Shown: positions 44,764-53,632, counted from the stretch's first letter. The stretch: DNA of 64,000 nt from Mesorhizobium loti (GCA_014189435.1 CP050293.1:1555001-1619000), one strand, 5' to 3'. The notes: generated by a model from the letters alone, not told the origin. A program made the numbers and translations.

Positions 44764-46926
44764 ATGGCCCAACTCGATGAGCGCCAGCTCGATCCCGCCG
44801 TAGCCCTTGCATCGCTCGACGCAACCGCGCCTCGCGAGCCGCACCGGCTGTTTGCGCTCAAGCAGGGCGACTGTTTTGTCGTTGCCGATGCCTATGGCGA
44901 CATACGCGGCGCCGGCGACGGTTTCTTCCGCGACGACACTCGCGTGCTCTCCGAATTCCGGCTGACCGTCGGCGGGCGGCAGACATCGTTGCTTGGCGCC
45001 TCGCTCAGTCAGGACAATGTGCTGTTCACCACCAATTTGACCAATCTGCCGATGCAAAGTGCCGCCGGTCGCGACATTCCGCAGGGCGCGATCCATGTCG
45101 AACGCGTCAGGCTGCTCTGGCAGGACAGGCTGTTCGAACGCATCACACTTTCCAACTACAGCCGGGAAACCTCGACGATCGGCGTTTCCCTGCACTTTGC
45201 CGCCGATTTCCGCGACATGTTCGAAGTGCGCGGCTCGACACGGCTGCGCCGTGGGATGGCCCATCTGGCCGAGATGGACGCGACGTCCGTGCTGCTACGC
45301 TATGATGGGTTGGACGGGCTGGCGCGCGCATCGGCGATATCGTTCTCGCAAGCACCCGACCATCTGACAGCCGACCGCGCCGATTTCCTGATCGCCGTCA
45401 CCAAGCGCAGCAGCACCATTCTCTATGTCGAGGTCGGTCCCGAGTTGTCGGATGCGCCCGATCGCGACCGTTTCCGCGCCGCTGCCGCCCGGGCGCGCTT
45501 TGGTATGCGGGCCAAGCGCCGCCATGGCGCGACAGTGCACAGTTCGGGCCGCGTCTTCAACGACTGGGTCGAGCGCGCCCGCGCCGACGTCGCGCTGCTG
45601 ACCACCGAGCTTGCGACCGGACCCTATCCCTATGCAGGCATCCCCTGGTTCTCGACGGCGTTCGGCCGTGACGGCGTCATCTCGGCGCTGCAGATGCTGT
45701 GGCTCAATCCGGGCCTGGCGCGAGGCGTGCTGGCCTTCCTGGCCCAGCATCAGGCGACGGAGACGTCGCCGTTCAGCGATTCGCAGCCGGGCAAGATCAT
45801 GCACGAGACGCGCAAGGGCGAGATGGCGGCGCTGCGCGAGCTTCCTTTCGGCCGCTACTATGGCGGCGTCGATACGACGCCGCTCTATATCCATCTCGCC
45901 TGCGCCTATGCCGATCGGACCGGCGACATGGCGTTCATCGACAGCCTGTGGCCGTCGCTGTGCGCCGCGGCCGAATGGACGGAGGAGGCGGGCCGCGAGA
46001 CCGGCTTCGTGACCTACCAGCGAGCCGCCGAGTCCGGACTCGCCAACCAGGGATGGAAGGACAGTTTCGATTCCGTCTTTCACGCCGACGGCCGCATTCC
46101 CAAGGGTCCGATCGCGCTGGTCGAAGTGCAAGGCTATGTCTTTGCCGCCTTTCGGGGGCTGGCCAAGCTTGCCCGCCGCCGTGGCGAAGACGAGAAAGCC
46201 GATCACTGGGAGGACCGCGCGGAGGCCATGCGGGTGGCTGTGGAACGCGACTTCTGGCTCGACGACCTCGGCTTCTATGCCCTGGCGATCGACGGTGAAG
46301 GCGAGCCCTGCAAGGTTCGGACCTCGAATGCGGGCCATCTGCTCCTTGTCGGATTGCCCGAGCCGGCACGCGCGCAGATGGTCGCCGACCAGCTGCTTTC
46401 CGCCTCCTTCCATTCCGGCTGGGGGCTGAGGACGCTTGCCGATGATGCCGTGTTCTTCAACCCGATGTCGTACCACAATGGCTCGATCTGGCCGCATGAC
46501 ACCGCCCTATGCGGTGCCGGCCTGGCGCGTTATGGCGAGCGTGAAAGCGTGGTCCGTCTGATGAGCGGCACGTTCGAATCCGCCGTCCATTTCAACATGC
46601 GGTTGCCCGAACTGTTCTGTGGTTTTACCCGCGCGCCGGGCGAAGCACCGATCGCCTATCCGGTCGCCTGCCTGCCGCAAGCGTGGTCGGCGGGCTCCGC
46701 CTTCATGCTGATGCAGGCCTGCCTTGGCCTTGAAATAGACGGCTGGGATGGGGAAATCCGCGTCACCCGTCCCAGGCTGCCGATCGGCATCGACACACTC
46801 ACGCTTCGCCATTTAGGCGTCGGCGATAGAGTGGTCGATCTCACCTTCCAGCGCGTCGGCGACCGGGTCGTCGCTTTCCTCGCCGATCGCCATGAAGGGC
46901 TGGTGCCGCTCATCGTCAGAACATGA
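44764..46926 (+). CDS. Amylo-alpha-1,6-glucosidase / glycogen-debranching-type protein
   Basis: A 720-residue cytoplasmic protein with an N-terminal debranching-enzyme domain (residues ~20-220, with D-G-F-F-R-D-D-T-R-V-L) and a C-terminal (alpha/alpha)6 barrel (P-W-F-S-T-A-F-G-R-D-G onward; N-P-M-S-Y-H-N-G-S-I-W-P-H-D-T). The two parts correspond to the glycogen-debranching N-terminal and amylo-alpha-1,6-glucosidase families. It would cleave alpha-1,6 bonds or process short glucosides. Distinct from GlgX. It starts 50 nt after the GT4 gene. Similar proteins in rhizobia lie next to GT4 and trehalose genes and often respond to stress. Direct biochemical data for this subgroup are limited. Confidence 0.88.
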   Translation: MAQLDERQLDPAVALASLDATAPREPHRLFALKQGDCFVVADAYGDIRGAGDGFFRDDTRVLSEFRLTVGGRQTSLLGASLSQDNVLFTTNLTNLPMQSAAGRDIPQGAIHVERVRLLWQDRLFERITLSNYSRETSTIGVSLHFAADFRDMFEVRGSTRLRRGMAHLAEMDATSVLLRYDGLDGLARASAISFSQAPDHLTADRADFLIAVTKRSSTILYVEVGPELSDAPDRDRFRAAAARARFGMRAKRRHGATVHSSGRVFNDWVERARADVALLTTELATGPYPYAGIPWFSTAFGRDGVISALQMLWLNPGLARGVLAFLAQHQATETSPFSDSQPGKIMHETRKGEMAALRELPFGRYYGGVDTTPLYIHLACAYADRTGDMAFIDSLWPSLCAAAEWTEEAGRETGFVTYQRAAESGLANQGWKDSFDSVFHADGRIPKGPIALVEVQGYVFAAFRGLAKLARRRGEDEKADHWEDRAEAMRVAVERDFWLDDLGFYALAIDGEGEPCKVRTSNAGHLLLVGLPEPARAQMVADQLLSASFHSGWGLRTLADDAVFFNPMSYHNGSIWPHDTALCGAGLARYGERESVVRLMSGTFESAVHFNMRLPELFCGFTRAPGEAPIAYPVACLPQAWSAGSAFMLMQACLGLEIDGWDGEIRVTRPRLPIGIDTLTLRHLGVGDRVVDLTFQRVGDRVVAFLADRHEGLVPLIVRT

Positions 46927-47058
46927 TCCGGAACCGATCCGGGCTTTGTGCGTTGCAAAAATACAGGTCCGGACGTCGACCCTGTCGCCGCGGACAGTTT
47001 CAAATCGGAAACACGAACAAAACGGCCGCCGAACGGCCGGAGGTGAGTTGGCATTCCC

Positions 47059-47271
47059 ATGACAAATTACGGTGCGGACCTGCTCTGGGTTCTGATCCTC
47101 GCGAGCCTCGGTTTTTCCGCTTTTGCCGTTTTCTTCTCCCTATCGCGGCAGCGCCGCAGTCACCCTCCGGCGGTCGCGCATACAGCGGGCGAAGACGTGG
47201 CCGCGGAAGCGGCGCGCAAGGTGATCCGGGAGTTCGAAAAAATGGTCAATCGGCCGATGCGGCGCTGGTGA
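47059..47271 (+). CDS. Small membrane protein upstream of otsA
   Basis: A 70-residue protein with one membrane helix (L-L-W-V-L-I-L-A-S-L-G-F-S-A-F-A-V-F-F), then a basic and an acidic cytoplasmic segment. Its TGA overlaps the otsA GTG (GTGA), implying coupled translation. GGAGG lies 15 nt upstream of the ATG, farther than usual. No family is recognised. It could anchor or regulate the adjoining sugar enzymes, which is speculation. Confidence 0.6.
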   Translation: MTNYGADLLWVLILASLGFSAFAVFFSLSRQRRSHPPAVAHTAGEDVAAEAARKVIREFEKMVNRPMRRW

Positions 47272-48836
47272 CGTGGTCGCCCGAGACGTTGCGCAAGATA
47301 TTGGCCGACGACCTGCCCGACGCGCAGGTCATCGTGGTGTCCAACCGCGAACCCTATATCCACAACATCAAAGGTGATGGCGTCGAATTGCTGGTGCCGG
47401 CCAGCGGACTGGTGTCGGCGCTCGAGCCGATCACCCGCGCCTGCGGCGGCACCTGGATCGCCTATGGCGGCGGAACCGCGGACCGCCTGACGGTCGACCA
47501 GGACGACCGGGTACAGGTTCCGCCCGGCCATCCGTCCTACACGCTGCGCCGGGTCTGGCTGACGGAGGAAGAACATCAGGGCTACTATCTCGGCTTCGCC
47601 AATGAGGGCCTGTGGCCGCTTTGCCATATCGCCTTCACCCGGCCGATCTTTCGCGCCTCGGATTGGGAAGCCTATGAGGCCGTCAACCGGAAATTCGCCG
47701 ACACGGTGGTGGCCGAGGCGCGCAACGAGCGGCCGATCGTGCTGGTCCAGGACTACCACTTCGCGCTGCTGCCGCGCATGATCCGCGAGCGCCTGCCGGA
47801 GGCGATCATCATCACCTTCTGGCACATCCCATGGCCGAACTCGGAAGTGTACAGCATCTGTCCGTGGCGTGAGCGCATCCTTGAGGGGCTGCTCGGCAGC
47901 TCGATCATCGGTTTCCACACCCAGTTCCACGCCAACAATTTCACCGAAAGCGTCGATCGTTTCCTGGAGAGCCGCATCGAGCGAGCGGATGCGGCGATCT
48001 CTTATGGCGGGCAGACGACGCTGGTGCACGCCTATCCCATCTCGATAGAATGGCCGGCGGACCTGTTGGCAAAATTGCCTGATGTCGACGACTGCCGGAC
48101 CCGCTTGCGCGACCGATTCGGACTGAAAGCGGATGTGAAGCTGGCCGTAGGCGTCGAGCGTCTCGACTACACCAAGGGCATTCTGGATCGGTTTCAGGCA
48201 CTGGACGAATTGTTCAAGCACAACCCCGAATGGATCGGAAAACTGTCTTTCCTGCAGATCGCAGCCCCCAGCCGCGGCACGCTCCCGGCCTACAAGCTGC
48301 TCCACGACGAATGCCAGCGCTATGCCGAGGAGCTCAACCAGCGTTACGGCAGCGAGGGCTACAGACCGGTGATCATGGTGGCCGAACATCACTCGCAGGA
48401 ACAGGTCTATGAGATCTATCGTGCGGCCGACATATGCATGGTCACCAGCCTGCATGACGGCATGAACCTGGTCGCAAAGGAATTCGTCGCCGCGCGCGAC
48501 GACGAGCAGGGCGTCCTGATGCTCAGCACCTTCGCCGGTGCCTCGCGCGAATTGCTGGAGGCGCTGATCGTCAACCCCTACGACGCCGCCATGATGAGCG
48601 AAGCGCTGCTGCAGGCGCTGACCATGACGCCCGACGAACAGCGCGAGCGTATGCGGCCAATGCGGCAGATGGTCCGCGACAACAATGTCTATCGTTGGGC
48701 CGGCAGCATGCTTCTGGACGCGGCGCGCCTGCGCAAGCGCGGTGACCTCGATCGGGTAACCGGTGCTGGCGACCGGCCGGGAGGCATCGACAATGTCGTG
48801 TCCATGTTCGAACGCAAACGGATGGCAATGTTATGA
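47268..48836 (+). CDS. otsA: Trehalose-6-phosphate synthase-like glycosyltransferase (GT20)
   Basis: A 522-residue GT20 enzyme that joins UDP-glucose to glucose-6-phosphate. Family motifs are [37 protein letters not shown] and the late D-G-M-N-L-V-A-K-E. Compared with classical OtsA the acceptor-side segment reads [10 protein letters not shown] instead of the usual G-G-L-W-F-G-W-S-G. A related activity such as glucosylglycerol-phosphate synthesis therefore cannot be excluded. GTG 47268 overlaps the preceding stop, and the 115 codons upstream in the same frame overlap the small membrane protein and look non-coding. The otsB overlap supports trehalose. Confidence 0.88.
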   Translation: MTWSPETLRKILADDLPDAQVIVVSNREPYIHNIKGDGVELLVPASGLVSALEPITRACGGTWIAYGGGTADRLTVDQDDRVQVPPGHPSYTLRRVWLTEEEHQGYYLGFANEGLWPLCHIAFTRPIFRASDWEAYEAVNRKFADTVVAEARNERPIVLVQDYHFALLPRMIRERLPEAIIITFWHIPWPNSEVYSICPWRERILEGLLGSSIIGFHTQFHANNFTESVDRFLESRIERADAAISYGGQTTLVHAYPISIEWPADLLAKLPDVDDCRTRLRDRFGLKADVKLAVGVERLDYTKGILDRFQALDELFKHNPEWIGKLSFLQIAAPSRGTLPAYKLLHDECQRYAEELNQRYGSEGYRPVIMVAEHHSQEQVYEIYRAADICMVTSLHDGMNLVAKEFVAARDDEQGVLMLSTFAGASRELLEALIVNPYDAAMMSEALLQALTMTPDEQRERMRPMRQMVRDNNVYRWAGSMLLDAARLRKRGDLDRVTGAGDRPGGIDNVVSMFERKRMAML

Positions 48837-49615
48837 GCGAGACCCTGCACAAGTTTACCAGCGAGACCCTGCAAAAGCCGCCGGCCGTCATGCGGAAACC
48901 GCAGACTGTGCTGACCGGCGAATGGGCGTTGTTCCTCGACATCGACGGCACCCTGCTGGAACATGCCGAACACCCGGACGCCGTCTTGGTCAGCGACGAG
49001 CTTCGCGACTTGCTGCAAGGCCTGGATCACAAGCTGAACGGGGCATTGGCCTTCATCACGGGTCGCTCCGTTGCGGCGGTGGACCAGCTGTTTCAGCCTT
49101 TGAAGCTGCGCGCGGCCGGGCTTTATGGCCTGGAACACAGGCTCCAGCCGGACGACGATGTCGAAGTCGCGGGAGAGCCGGCGGATATCGCAGCGCTTGC
49201 CGACGAGATCGAGGCAGAGCTTGGTCGTGAGGCCTTTATCGAGCGCAAGGGACGAGTGCTGGCCATTCACACGCGCGCTGCCCCGCATCTGCTTGCGCGC
49301 GCAACGCAGCTCGTCGAGCAGGCGCTGGCCAGTCTGCCCAAGGGCTACCGGGTGGTTGCGGGCAATGCCGGTGTGGAGCTGCTGCCGCTCGAGGCCGCCA
49401 AGGGCGCCGCGATCCGGCGTTTCATGGACATCGCGCCATTCGTAGGTCGCCGCCCGGTCTTCCTCGGCGACGACACGCCTGACGAAAACGGCTTCGAAGC
49501 CATCAATGATGCCGGCGGCCTATCGATCCGGATCAAACCGGCAGCGCATACTGCCGCGCGGTACGGGCTTGCCGGCGTTGCCGAGACGCTCGCCTGGCTG
49601 AGAGGTCAACTCTAG
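48833..49615 (+). CDS. otsB: Trehalose-6-phosphate phosphatase
   Basis: A 260-residue HAD-superfamily phosphatase. The catalytic motif F-L-D-I-D-G-T-L-L contains the nucleophile and acid aspartates; motif IV is L-G-D-D-T-P-D-E-N-G-F. The cap contains the OtsB-type V-A-G-N-A-G-V-E-L-L segment. It removes phosphate from trehalose-6-phosphate (or a related sugar phosphate) made by the preceding enzyme. The start overlaps the otsA stop by 4 nt (ATGA). The first ~25 residues are a poorly conserved leader without export signal. Confidence 0.92.
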   Translation: MSETLHKFTSETLQKPPAVMRKPQTVLTGEWALFLDIDGTLLEHAEHPDAVLVSDELRDLLQGLDHKLNGALAFITGRSVAAVDQLFQPLKLRAAGLYGLEHRLQPDDDVEVAGEPADIAALADEIEAELGREAFIERKGRVLAIHTRAAPHLLARATQLVEQALASLPKGYRVVAGNAGVELLPLEAAKGAAIRRFMDIAPFVGRRPVFLGDDTPDENGFEAINDAGGLSIRIKPAAHTAARYGLAGVAETLAWLRGQL

Positions 49616-49684
49616 CCCCAGCCGAGCACGCCAAGGCGATCGCGTATCTTGGAGAGGGGTTTCGGCAAAGGAAAGGAACGTTCG

Positions 49685-49957
49685 ATGGGACGCTTTGCAC
49701 AATTGGTTCGAGAGATCACGCCGAGTTGGCTTCACTCTCGCTTCTCCCGCCATGGGACCACCGACACATCGCCATCCGACGCTGATTCCAGCTGGCAAGA
49801 AACCATTGATAACAAAATGTATGGGGCCGATACGCCTGATTATTCCTATGTTCCGGAAAAGCCTGCTTCAGATACGGCAAGACCGGTTGGCGACAGACCT
49901 ACAAACGTGAGGGACAGCCGTGCGTTCCAAAGAGGCCAGATAAGTACCAAGTCCTGA
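49685..49957 (+). CDS. Small hypothetical protein, hydrophilic
   Basis: A 90-residue frame from ATG 49685 with AAGGAACG upstream. It is polar, rich in Ser, Thr, Asp and Arg, with no membrane segment, cysteine or recognised domain. Only the N-terminal part (M-G-R-F-A-Q-L-V-R-E-I-T) looks helical. It follows otsB by 69 nt and precedes a terminator, so it may be the last gene of the operon. The codon bias is weaker than in neighbours, which lowers confidence. Confidence 0.45.
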   Translation: MGRFAQLVREITPSWLHSRFSRHGTTDTSPSDADSSWQETIDNKMYGADTPDYSYVPEKPASDTARPVGDRPTNVRDSRAFQRGQISTKS

Positions 49958-50014
49958 CGGCGCCCGATCACGATCCTTGGCTATGCGCCTGCTGCTTGCC
50001 GCTTCGACAGGTCT

Positions 50015-50043
50015 GGCGGCGGCCTTGGACCGCCGCCGTTTTT
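50015..50043 (+). terminator. Rho-independent terminator of the otsAB region
   Basis: GGCGGCGG (50015-50022) pairs with CCGCCGCC (50030-50037) around a 7-nt loop and is followed by G and five T. It ends plus-strand transcription just before the converging SDR gene. Confidence 0.8.
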
Positions 50044-50051
50044 CCTTGTCT

Positions 50052-50774
50052 CTACGCCGCAAATCGCAGGCCGCCGTCGCAGGTCAGCACCTGACCGGTC
50101 ATGAAGCCGTTGGAGACGAGAAAGGCGATTGCCGAGGCGACGTCTTCGGCGCGACCGACGCGACCAACCGGGGTCTTGCCGGCATAGTCGGTAAAGATCG
50201 CCTGCTTCTGTTCCTCGGCCAGAAAATCCCACCAGGGCGTGTCGATGACGCCGGGCGCCACGACATTGACGCGCAGCGGTTTCAGCTCCAGGGCCAGGAT
50301 CGGCACCACGGTCAACAGCATGCCGTTGATGGCGGCGATGCCGGCGACGCCGGGCGTTGCGAGCTGCGCCGAGACCGCCGAGATGAAGGTGACCGATCCG
50401 GCCTTGTTCAGCGTCGGCAAGGCTGCCTGCAGGCAGGACAGCTGCGGGCGGACTTTCTCGTCGACGCCGCTGCCGATGTCGCTCAGGTCAAGTGTCGGGA
50501 AGGGGCCAAGGCCCTTGCCGCCGCTGGCCGCCAGCACCAGATGGTCGAAAGGACCGAGGTGCTCGAAGAATTGACGGACCTCATCCGGCTTCGAGGCGTC
50601 AAACGCCGCCTTCTCGGCAGCGCCGCCAAGACCCTTCCATGCGCTCTTCAGTTTCTCCTCGTTGCGCCCGATGATGGTCACCTTCATGCCCGGACCAAGC
50701 AGTTTTCGCGCTGTCGCCAGGCCGATGCCTGATGAGCCGCCGATGATGACAGTGTGTTCGGTTGTCTGGGTCAT
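50052..50774 (-). CDS. SDR-family protein lacking the catalytic Tyr-x-x-x-Lys
   Basis: A 240-residue Rossmann-fold protein of the short-chain dehydrogenase family. The cofactor loop V-I-I-G-G-S-S-G-I-G-L-A is intact, and V-N-V-V-A-P-G-V-I-D-T is the usual segment after the active site. Where Y-x-x-x-K should stand, the sequence reads G-I-A-A-I-N-G-M-L-L-T, with neither tyrosine nor lysine. The serine region (T-F-I-S-A-V-S-A-Q) is present. It may be catalytically impaired, use another chemistry, or act as a sensor. Its start overlaps the stop of the next SDR gene by 4 nt, so they form an operon. Confidence 0.85.
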   Translation of the reverse strand: MTQTTEHTVIIGGSSGIGLATARKLLGPGMKVTIIGRNEEKLKSAWKGLGGAAEKAAFDASKPDEVRQFFEHLGPFDHLVLAASGGKGLGPFPTLDLSDIGSGVDEKVRPQLSCLQAALPTLNKAGSVTFISAVSAQLATPGVAGIAAINGMLLTVVPILALELKPLRVNVVAPGVIDTPWWDFLAEEQKQAIFTDYAGKTPVGRVGRAEDVASAIAFLVSNGFMTGQVLTCDGGLRFAA

Positions 50775-51616
50775 GAATGCTGTTCCTTCGATGTGGGGGA
50801 GGCCGGGCCGACGAGATCGAGACTCAAGGCTCGCAACTGTTGCCTTGCCTTGGCGTCATAGGCCTGGGCATCGGCTCGAGATTCCCGCAGGCCATCGAAA
50901 TAGAGGCCGGTGCGCCCGTCCAGCGCCGGCGATGTCGCGAGGTTGAGGATGGCGTCGGCGCCGGTTTCGACCGAGCTCCATGGTGTCACGCCGGCCTGCC
51001 GGACCATGGTGGTGTTCATGTAGCTCGCCGGATGCAGCGCGTTGACGGTGACGCTGGTGCCTTTCAGCTGCTCCGCCAAATCGACGGTGAACAGGATCTG
51101 CGCCAGCTTGCTCTGGCAGTAGGCGCGCACGCCACTGTAGCCGTGGGTCAGCATGACATCGCTGAAATCGATCGCCTGCTGCCCCGCCGAGGCGACATTG
51201 ACGATGCGCGCCGGAGCGCTCGCCTTCAGCAATGGCAGAAGCTCCGATGTAAGCAGGAAACCGGCGAGATAATTGACCGCGAAGCGCAGTTCGTAGCCGT
51301 CGGCGCTGACCTGCCTTTTGGCTCCTTGGCCCGCTGTGCCGATGCCGGCATTGTTGACGAGGATGTCGAGCCGGTTCGTCCGGGCACGCACCGCTTCGGC
51401 AAGCCGCAGCACTTCGGCCAGCGAAGAGAGGTCGGCGACCAGAAGCTCGGCCTTGCCGCCGGCGGCTTCGATCTCGGTAACAACGGCCTTGCCGCGCGTC
51501 GCATCGCGGCCATGCACCAGCACACGGGCGCCGGCGGCGCCGAGCTGTTGCGCGACGACGCGGCCAACCCCGTCGGTCGAGCCGGTGATGAGGATTGTCT
51601 TGTCTTTGAGTTCCAT
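50771..51616 (-). CDS. Short-chain dehydrogenase/reductase
   Basis: A 281-residue classical SDR. The cofactor motif I-T-G-S-T-D-G-V-G-R is near the N-terminus, then N-N-A-G-I-G-T, a serine in V-A-S-A-G-Q-Q, and the catalytic Y-C-Q-S-K. It is most like the retinol-dehydrogenase/oxidoreductase subgroup; the substrate is unknown. It is the first gene of the two-gene minus-strand operon and is divergent from an XRE regulator, a common pairing in which the regulator controls the SDRs. GGAGG precedes the ATG. Confidence 0.9.
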   Translation of the reverse strand: MELKDKTILITGSTDGVGRVVAQQLGAAGARVLVHGRDATRGKAVVTEIEAAGGKAELLVADLSSLAEVLRLAEAVRARTNRLDILVNNAGIGTAGQGAKRQVSADGYELRFAVNYLAGFLLTSELLPLLKASAPARIVNVASAGQQAIDFSDVMLTHGYSGVRAYCQSKLAQILFTVDLAEQLKGTSVTVNALHPASYMNTTMVRQAGVTPWSSVETGADAILNLATSPALDGRTGLYFDGLRESRADAQAYDAKARQQLRALSLDLVGPASPTSKEQHS

Positions 51617-51707
51617 GTTCAGAGCCTCCGTTCTGTTGCTCTGAACCGAAGATGGGACAGTTGGCGCGAGCCAAACAGTTCAAACTTTATCCTGGTATCA
51701 ATACTGC

Positions 51708-51713
51708 TATAAT
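51708..51713 (+). promoter_or_regulatory. Consensus -10 box adjoining the regulator start codon
   Basis: TATAAT lies directly before ATG 51714 and 6 nt before ATG 51720, so transcription would begin at about the A of the second ATG. This implies a leaderless mRNA. CAAACAGTTCAAAC (51675-51688 region), a direct repeat of CAAAC at 9-nt spacing in the intergenic space, could be the operator shared with the divergent SDR promoter. Confidence 0.5.
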
Positions 51714-51719
51714 ATGCGC

Positions 51720-52607
51720 ATGGAGACCCAACCCCACTCGGTCCCGACACACTCCGCTGAAGACAGCCGCCGGCGCGAACTCGGCGCCTTCCTGCGCTCG
51801 CGCCGCGAAAGGCTGACGCCCTCGGCCACCGGCATCGCCACCGGTCTCAGGCGGCGTACGCCCGGCTTGCGGCGCGAGGAGGTGGCGATGATCGCCGGCG
51901 TCGGCACGACCTGGTACACATGGCTGGAGCAGGGGCGGGAGGTCAGGCCTTCGGTCGAGGTGCTGACGGCGCTCGCCGAAGCACTGCGCCTCGACGCAGC
52001 CGAAAAACAGCATCTGTTCATCCTCGCCAACCGCCAGCAGCCGGAGCGCCGTGCCGTGGCGCCGGAAAAAGTCGACGGCCCGTTGCTGCATATGTTGCAG
52101 AGCCTGGTGCTGCAGCCGGCCTATGTGGTCGGGCGGCGCTGGGACGTGCTGGCCTGGAACCCGGCGGCGGTGGCGGTGTTCGGCGATTATGGCCTGCTGG
52201 AGGGTGATGCCCGCAACATCGTCCATATGGTGTTCACCAATCCGCACCACCGGCGCCTGCTGGTCGACTGGGAGGAATTGGCGCGCACGGTGCTGGCCTC
52301 GTTCCGCGCCGCGAGCGCCCGGTATGTCGGCGATCCGGATTTCGAGCGGCTGATCGAGTTGATGACGCGCTCGAGCCCGGAGTTCCGCAGCTGGTGGCCG
52401 CAGCGCGACGTCGCGCACCGATTGTCGGGGGTGAAGCATGTCCGGCACCCGAGCGCGGGCGCCATGACCTTCGAGCATATGAGCCTGTCGATCGGCGACG
52501 GCTCCGACATGAAGCTGATCGTCTACACACCGCTCGCCGAGCAGAACTCGGTCGCCAAGCTGCAGACATTGCTGGATGAACTGCCGGCCGAGCGACGCAG
52601 CGCTTGA
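51720..52607 (+). CDS. XRE-family regulator with MmyB-like ligand-binding domain
   Basis: A 295-residue regulator. An N-terminal helix-turn-helix (R-R-E-E-V-A-M-I-A-G-V-G-T-T-W-Y-T-W-L-E-Q-G) is followed by a C-terminal MmyB-like PAS-type domain (N-P-A-A-V-A-V-F-G-D-Y onward, F-R-A-A-S-A-R-Y). MmyB-type members bind small molecules, fatty acids in one structural case. No Shine-Dalgarno is seen before either ATG (51714 or 51720). The perfect -10 box suggests leaderless translation from 51720. It is divergent from the two SDR genes, its likely targets. Confidence 0.88.
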   Translation: METQPHSVPTHSAEDSRRRELGAFLRSRRERLTPSATGIATGLRRRTPGLRREEVAMIAGVGTTWYTWLEQGREVRPSVEVLTALAEALRLDAAEKQHLFILANRQQPERRAVAPEKVDGPLLHMLQSLVLQPAYVVGRRWDVLAWNPAAVAVFGDYGLLEGDARNIVHMVFTNPHHRRLLVDWEELARTVLASFRAASARYVGDPDFERLIELMTRSSPEFRSWWPQRDVAHRLSGVKHVRHPSAGAMTFEHMSLSIGDGSDMKLIVYTPLAEQNSVAKLQTLLDELPAERRSA

Positions 52608-52639
52608 CGACGGTGCGTGTTGTGGCGAAGCCCTCTCGG

Positions 52640-52828
52640 CTTCGTCATCCTAGGGCGAAGCAGCCGCGAAGCGGCGTCGCGGAGACCCTGGGATCCATTC
52701 CGTGACATTGGTCCTGGAGTGCAGCGGAGCAGAATTCTGCACCCGCAGCGGCGCTTAGAGGTCGCGGCATGGATCCTCGGGTCTGCGCCGCGTCGCTACG
52801 CTCCTTGCTCCGCCCGTGGATGACGAAG
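52640..52828. repeat. Long palindromic repeat of a second family, copy A
   Basis: A 189-bp element with perfect 11-bp inverted ends (CTTCGTCATCC / GGATGACGAAG). Inner paired blocks are AGACCCTGGGATCCATTCCG and GGCATGGATCCTCGGGTCT. A related, longer copy lies at 60209-60431. It fills the 284-nt space between the XRE gene and the rutR-like gene. No transposase is present, so it resembles a small non-autonomous palindromic element. Confidence 0.75.
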
Positions 52829-52891
52829 TGATAGGGTGCCTCAGCCATCCCCACTGTCGACAACAGCTCAACGGCTGGTAAGGACGAGACA

Positions 52892-53527
52892 TTACCCCTT
52901 CGGCTTCAGCCCATCCAAGAACAATTGCTCGAGAAATCTTGCCGCATCCTCGAAGCGGCCTTCGCCACCGCGGTTCGGCCCGAGCACGGCGCGGACCTGG
53001 ACGTCGAAATCGGCATAATGCTGTGTCGTCGCCCAGATCGAGAAGATCAGGTGCCACGGATCGGTCTTGGCGATCTTGCCGGCGCGCATCCAGCCCTTGA
53101 TGACGGTCGCCTTCTCGTCGACCAGCGTCTTCAGTTCGCCGGCCAGCAGCGGCATGATGCGCGGCGCGCCTTGCAGGATCTCGTTGGCGAACAGCCGGCT
53201 CTCGCGTGGAAAGTCGCGCGCCATCTCCAGCTTGCGCCTGATGTAGCTCCTGAGTTCCGTCATGGGGTCGCCGATATCGTCGAGTTCCCTGAGTGGCGCC
53301 AGCCAGGTGTCGAGCAGGCGCTGCATCAACGTCTCGTGGATGTCTTCCTTGCGGCGGAAATAATAGAGCAGGTTCGGCTTCGACATGCCGGCGGCTTCGG
53401 CGATCTGATCGATGGTCGAGCCACGGAAGCCGTTGGTGGAGAAGACCTCGAGCGCCGCCTCCAGGATGAGTTCGCGCTTTTCCTGCTGGATGCGGGTGCG
53501 ACGAGGGGCGTCCGTGCTGGTGGTCAC
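52892..53527 (-). CDS. rutR: TetR-family regulator, RutR-like
   Basis: A 211-residue TetR regulator with the RutR/YcdC-type C-terminal domain. The N-terminal helix-turn-helix is T-I-D-Q-I-A-E-A-A-G-M-S-K-P-N-L-L-Y-Y-F, and the ligand domain includes R-L-F-A-N-E-I-L-Q-G-A-P and F-S-I-W-A-T-T-Q-H-Y-A-D-F. RutR senses uracil and thymine and represses pyrimidine-degradation genes. It is divergent from the aminotransferase, amidase and dihydropyrimidinase genes, with a RutR-like box between. The start is GTG 53527 with GAGGG upstream. A 9-nt direct repeat TCTGGACCA (53555-53563, 53568-53576) in its leader may be another control site. Confidence 0.88.
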   Translation of the reverse strand: MTTSTDAPRRTRIQQEKRELILEAALEVFSTNGFRGSTIDQIAEAAGMSKPNLLYYFRRKEDIHETLMQRLLDTWLAPLRELDDIGDPMTELRSYIRRKLEMARDFPRESRLFANEILQGAPRIMPLLAGELKTLVDEKATVIKGWMRAGKIAKTDPWHLIFSIWATTQHYADFDVQVRAVLGPNRGGEGRFEDAARFLEQLFLDGLKPKG

Positions 53528-53632
53528 CGTTGCCAGCCCTCGCGTTGAGGGTCATCTGGACCAATTCTCTGGACCAGTTTTTCCCTAGCCTGTGGAACGC
53601 ACTTCAGGTGCCGCATTTCCGCTAGTAATCCC

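Noticed and set aside
46923..47267. 115 extra N-terminal codons in frame with otsA
   Set aside because: They overlap the small membrane protein and read as arginine-rich noise; GTG 47268 gives the standard family N-terminus.
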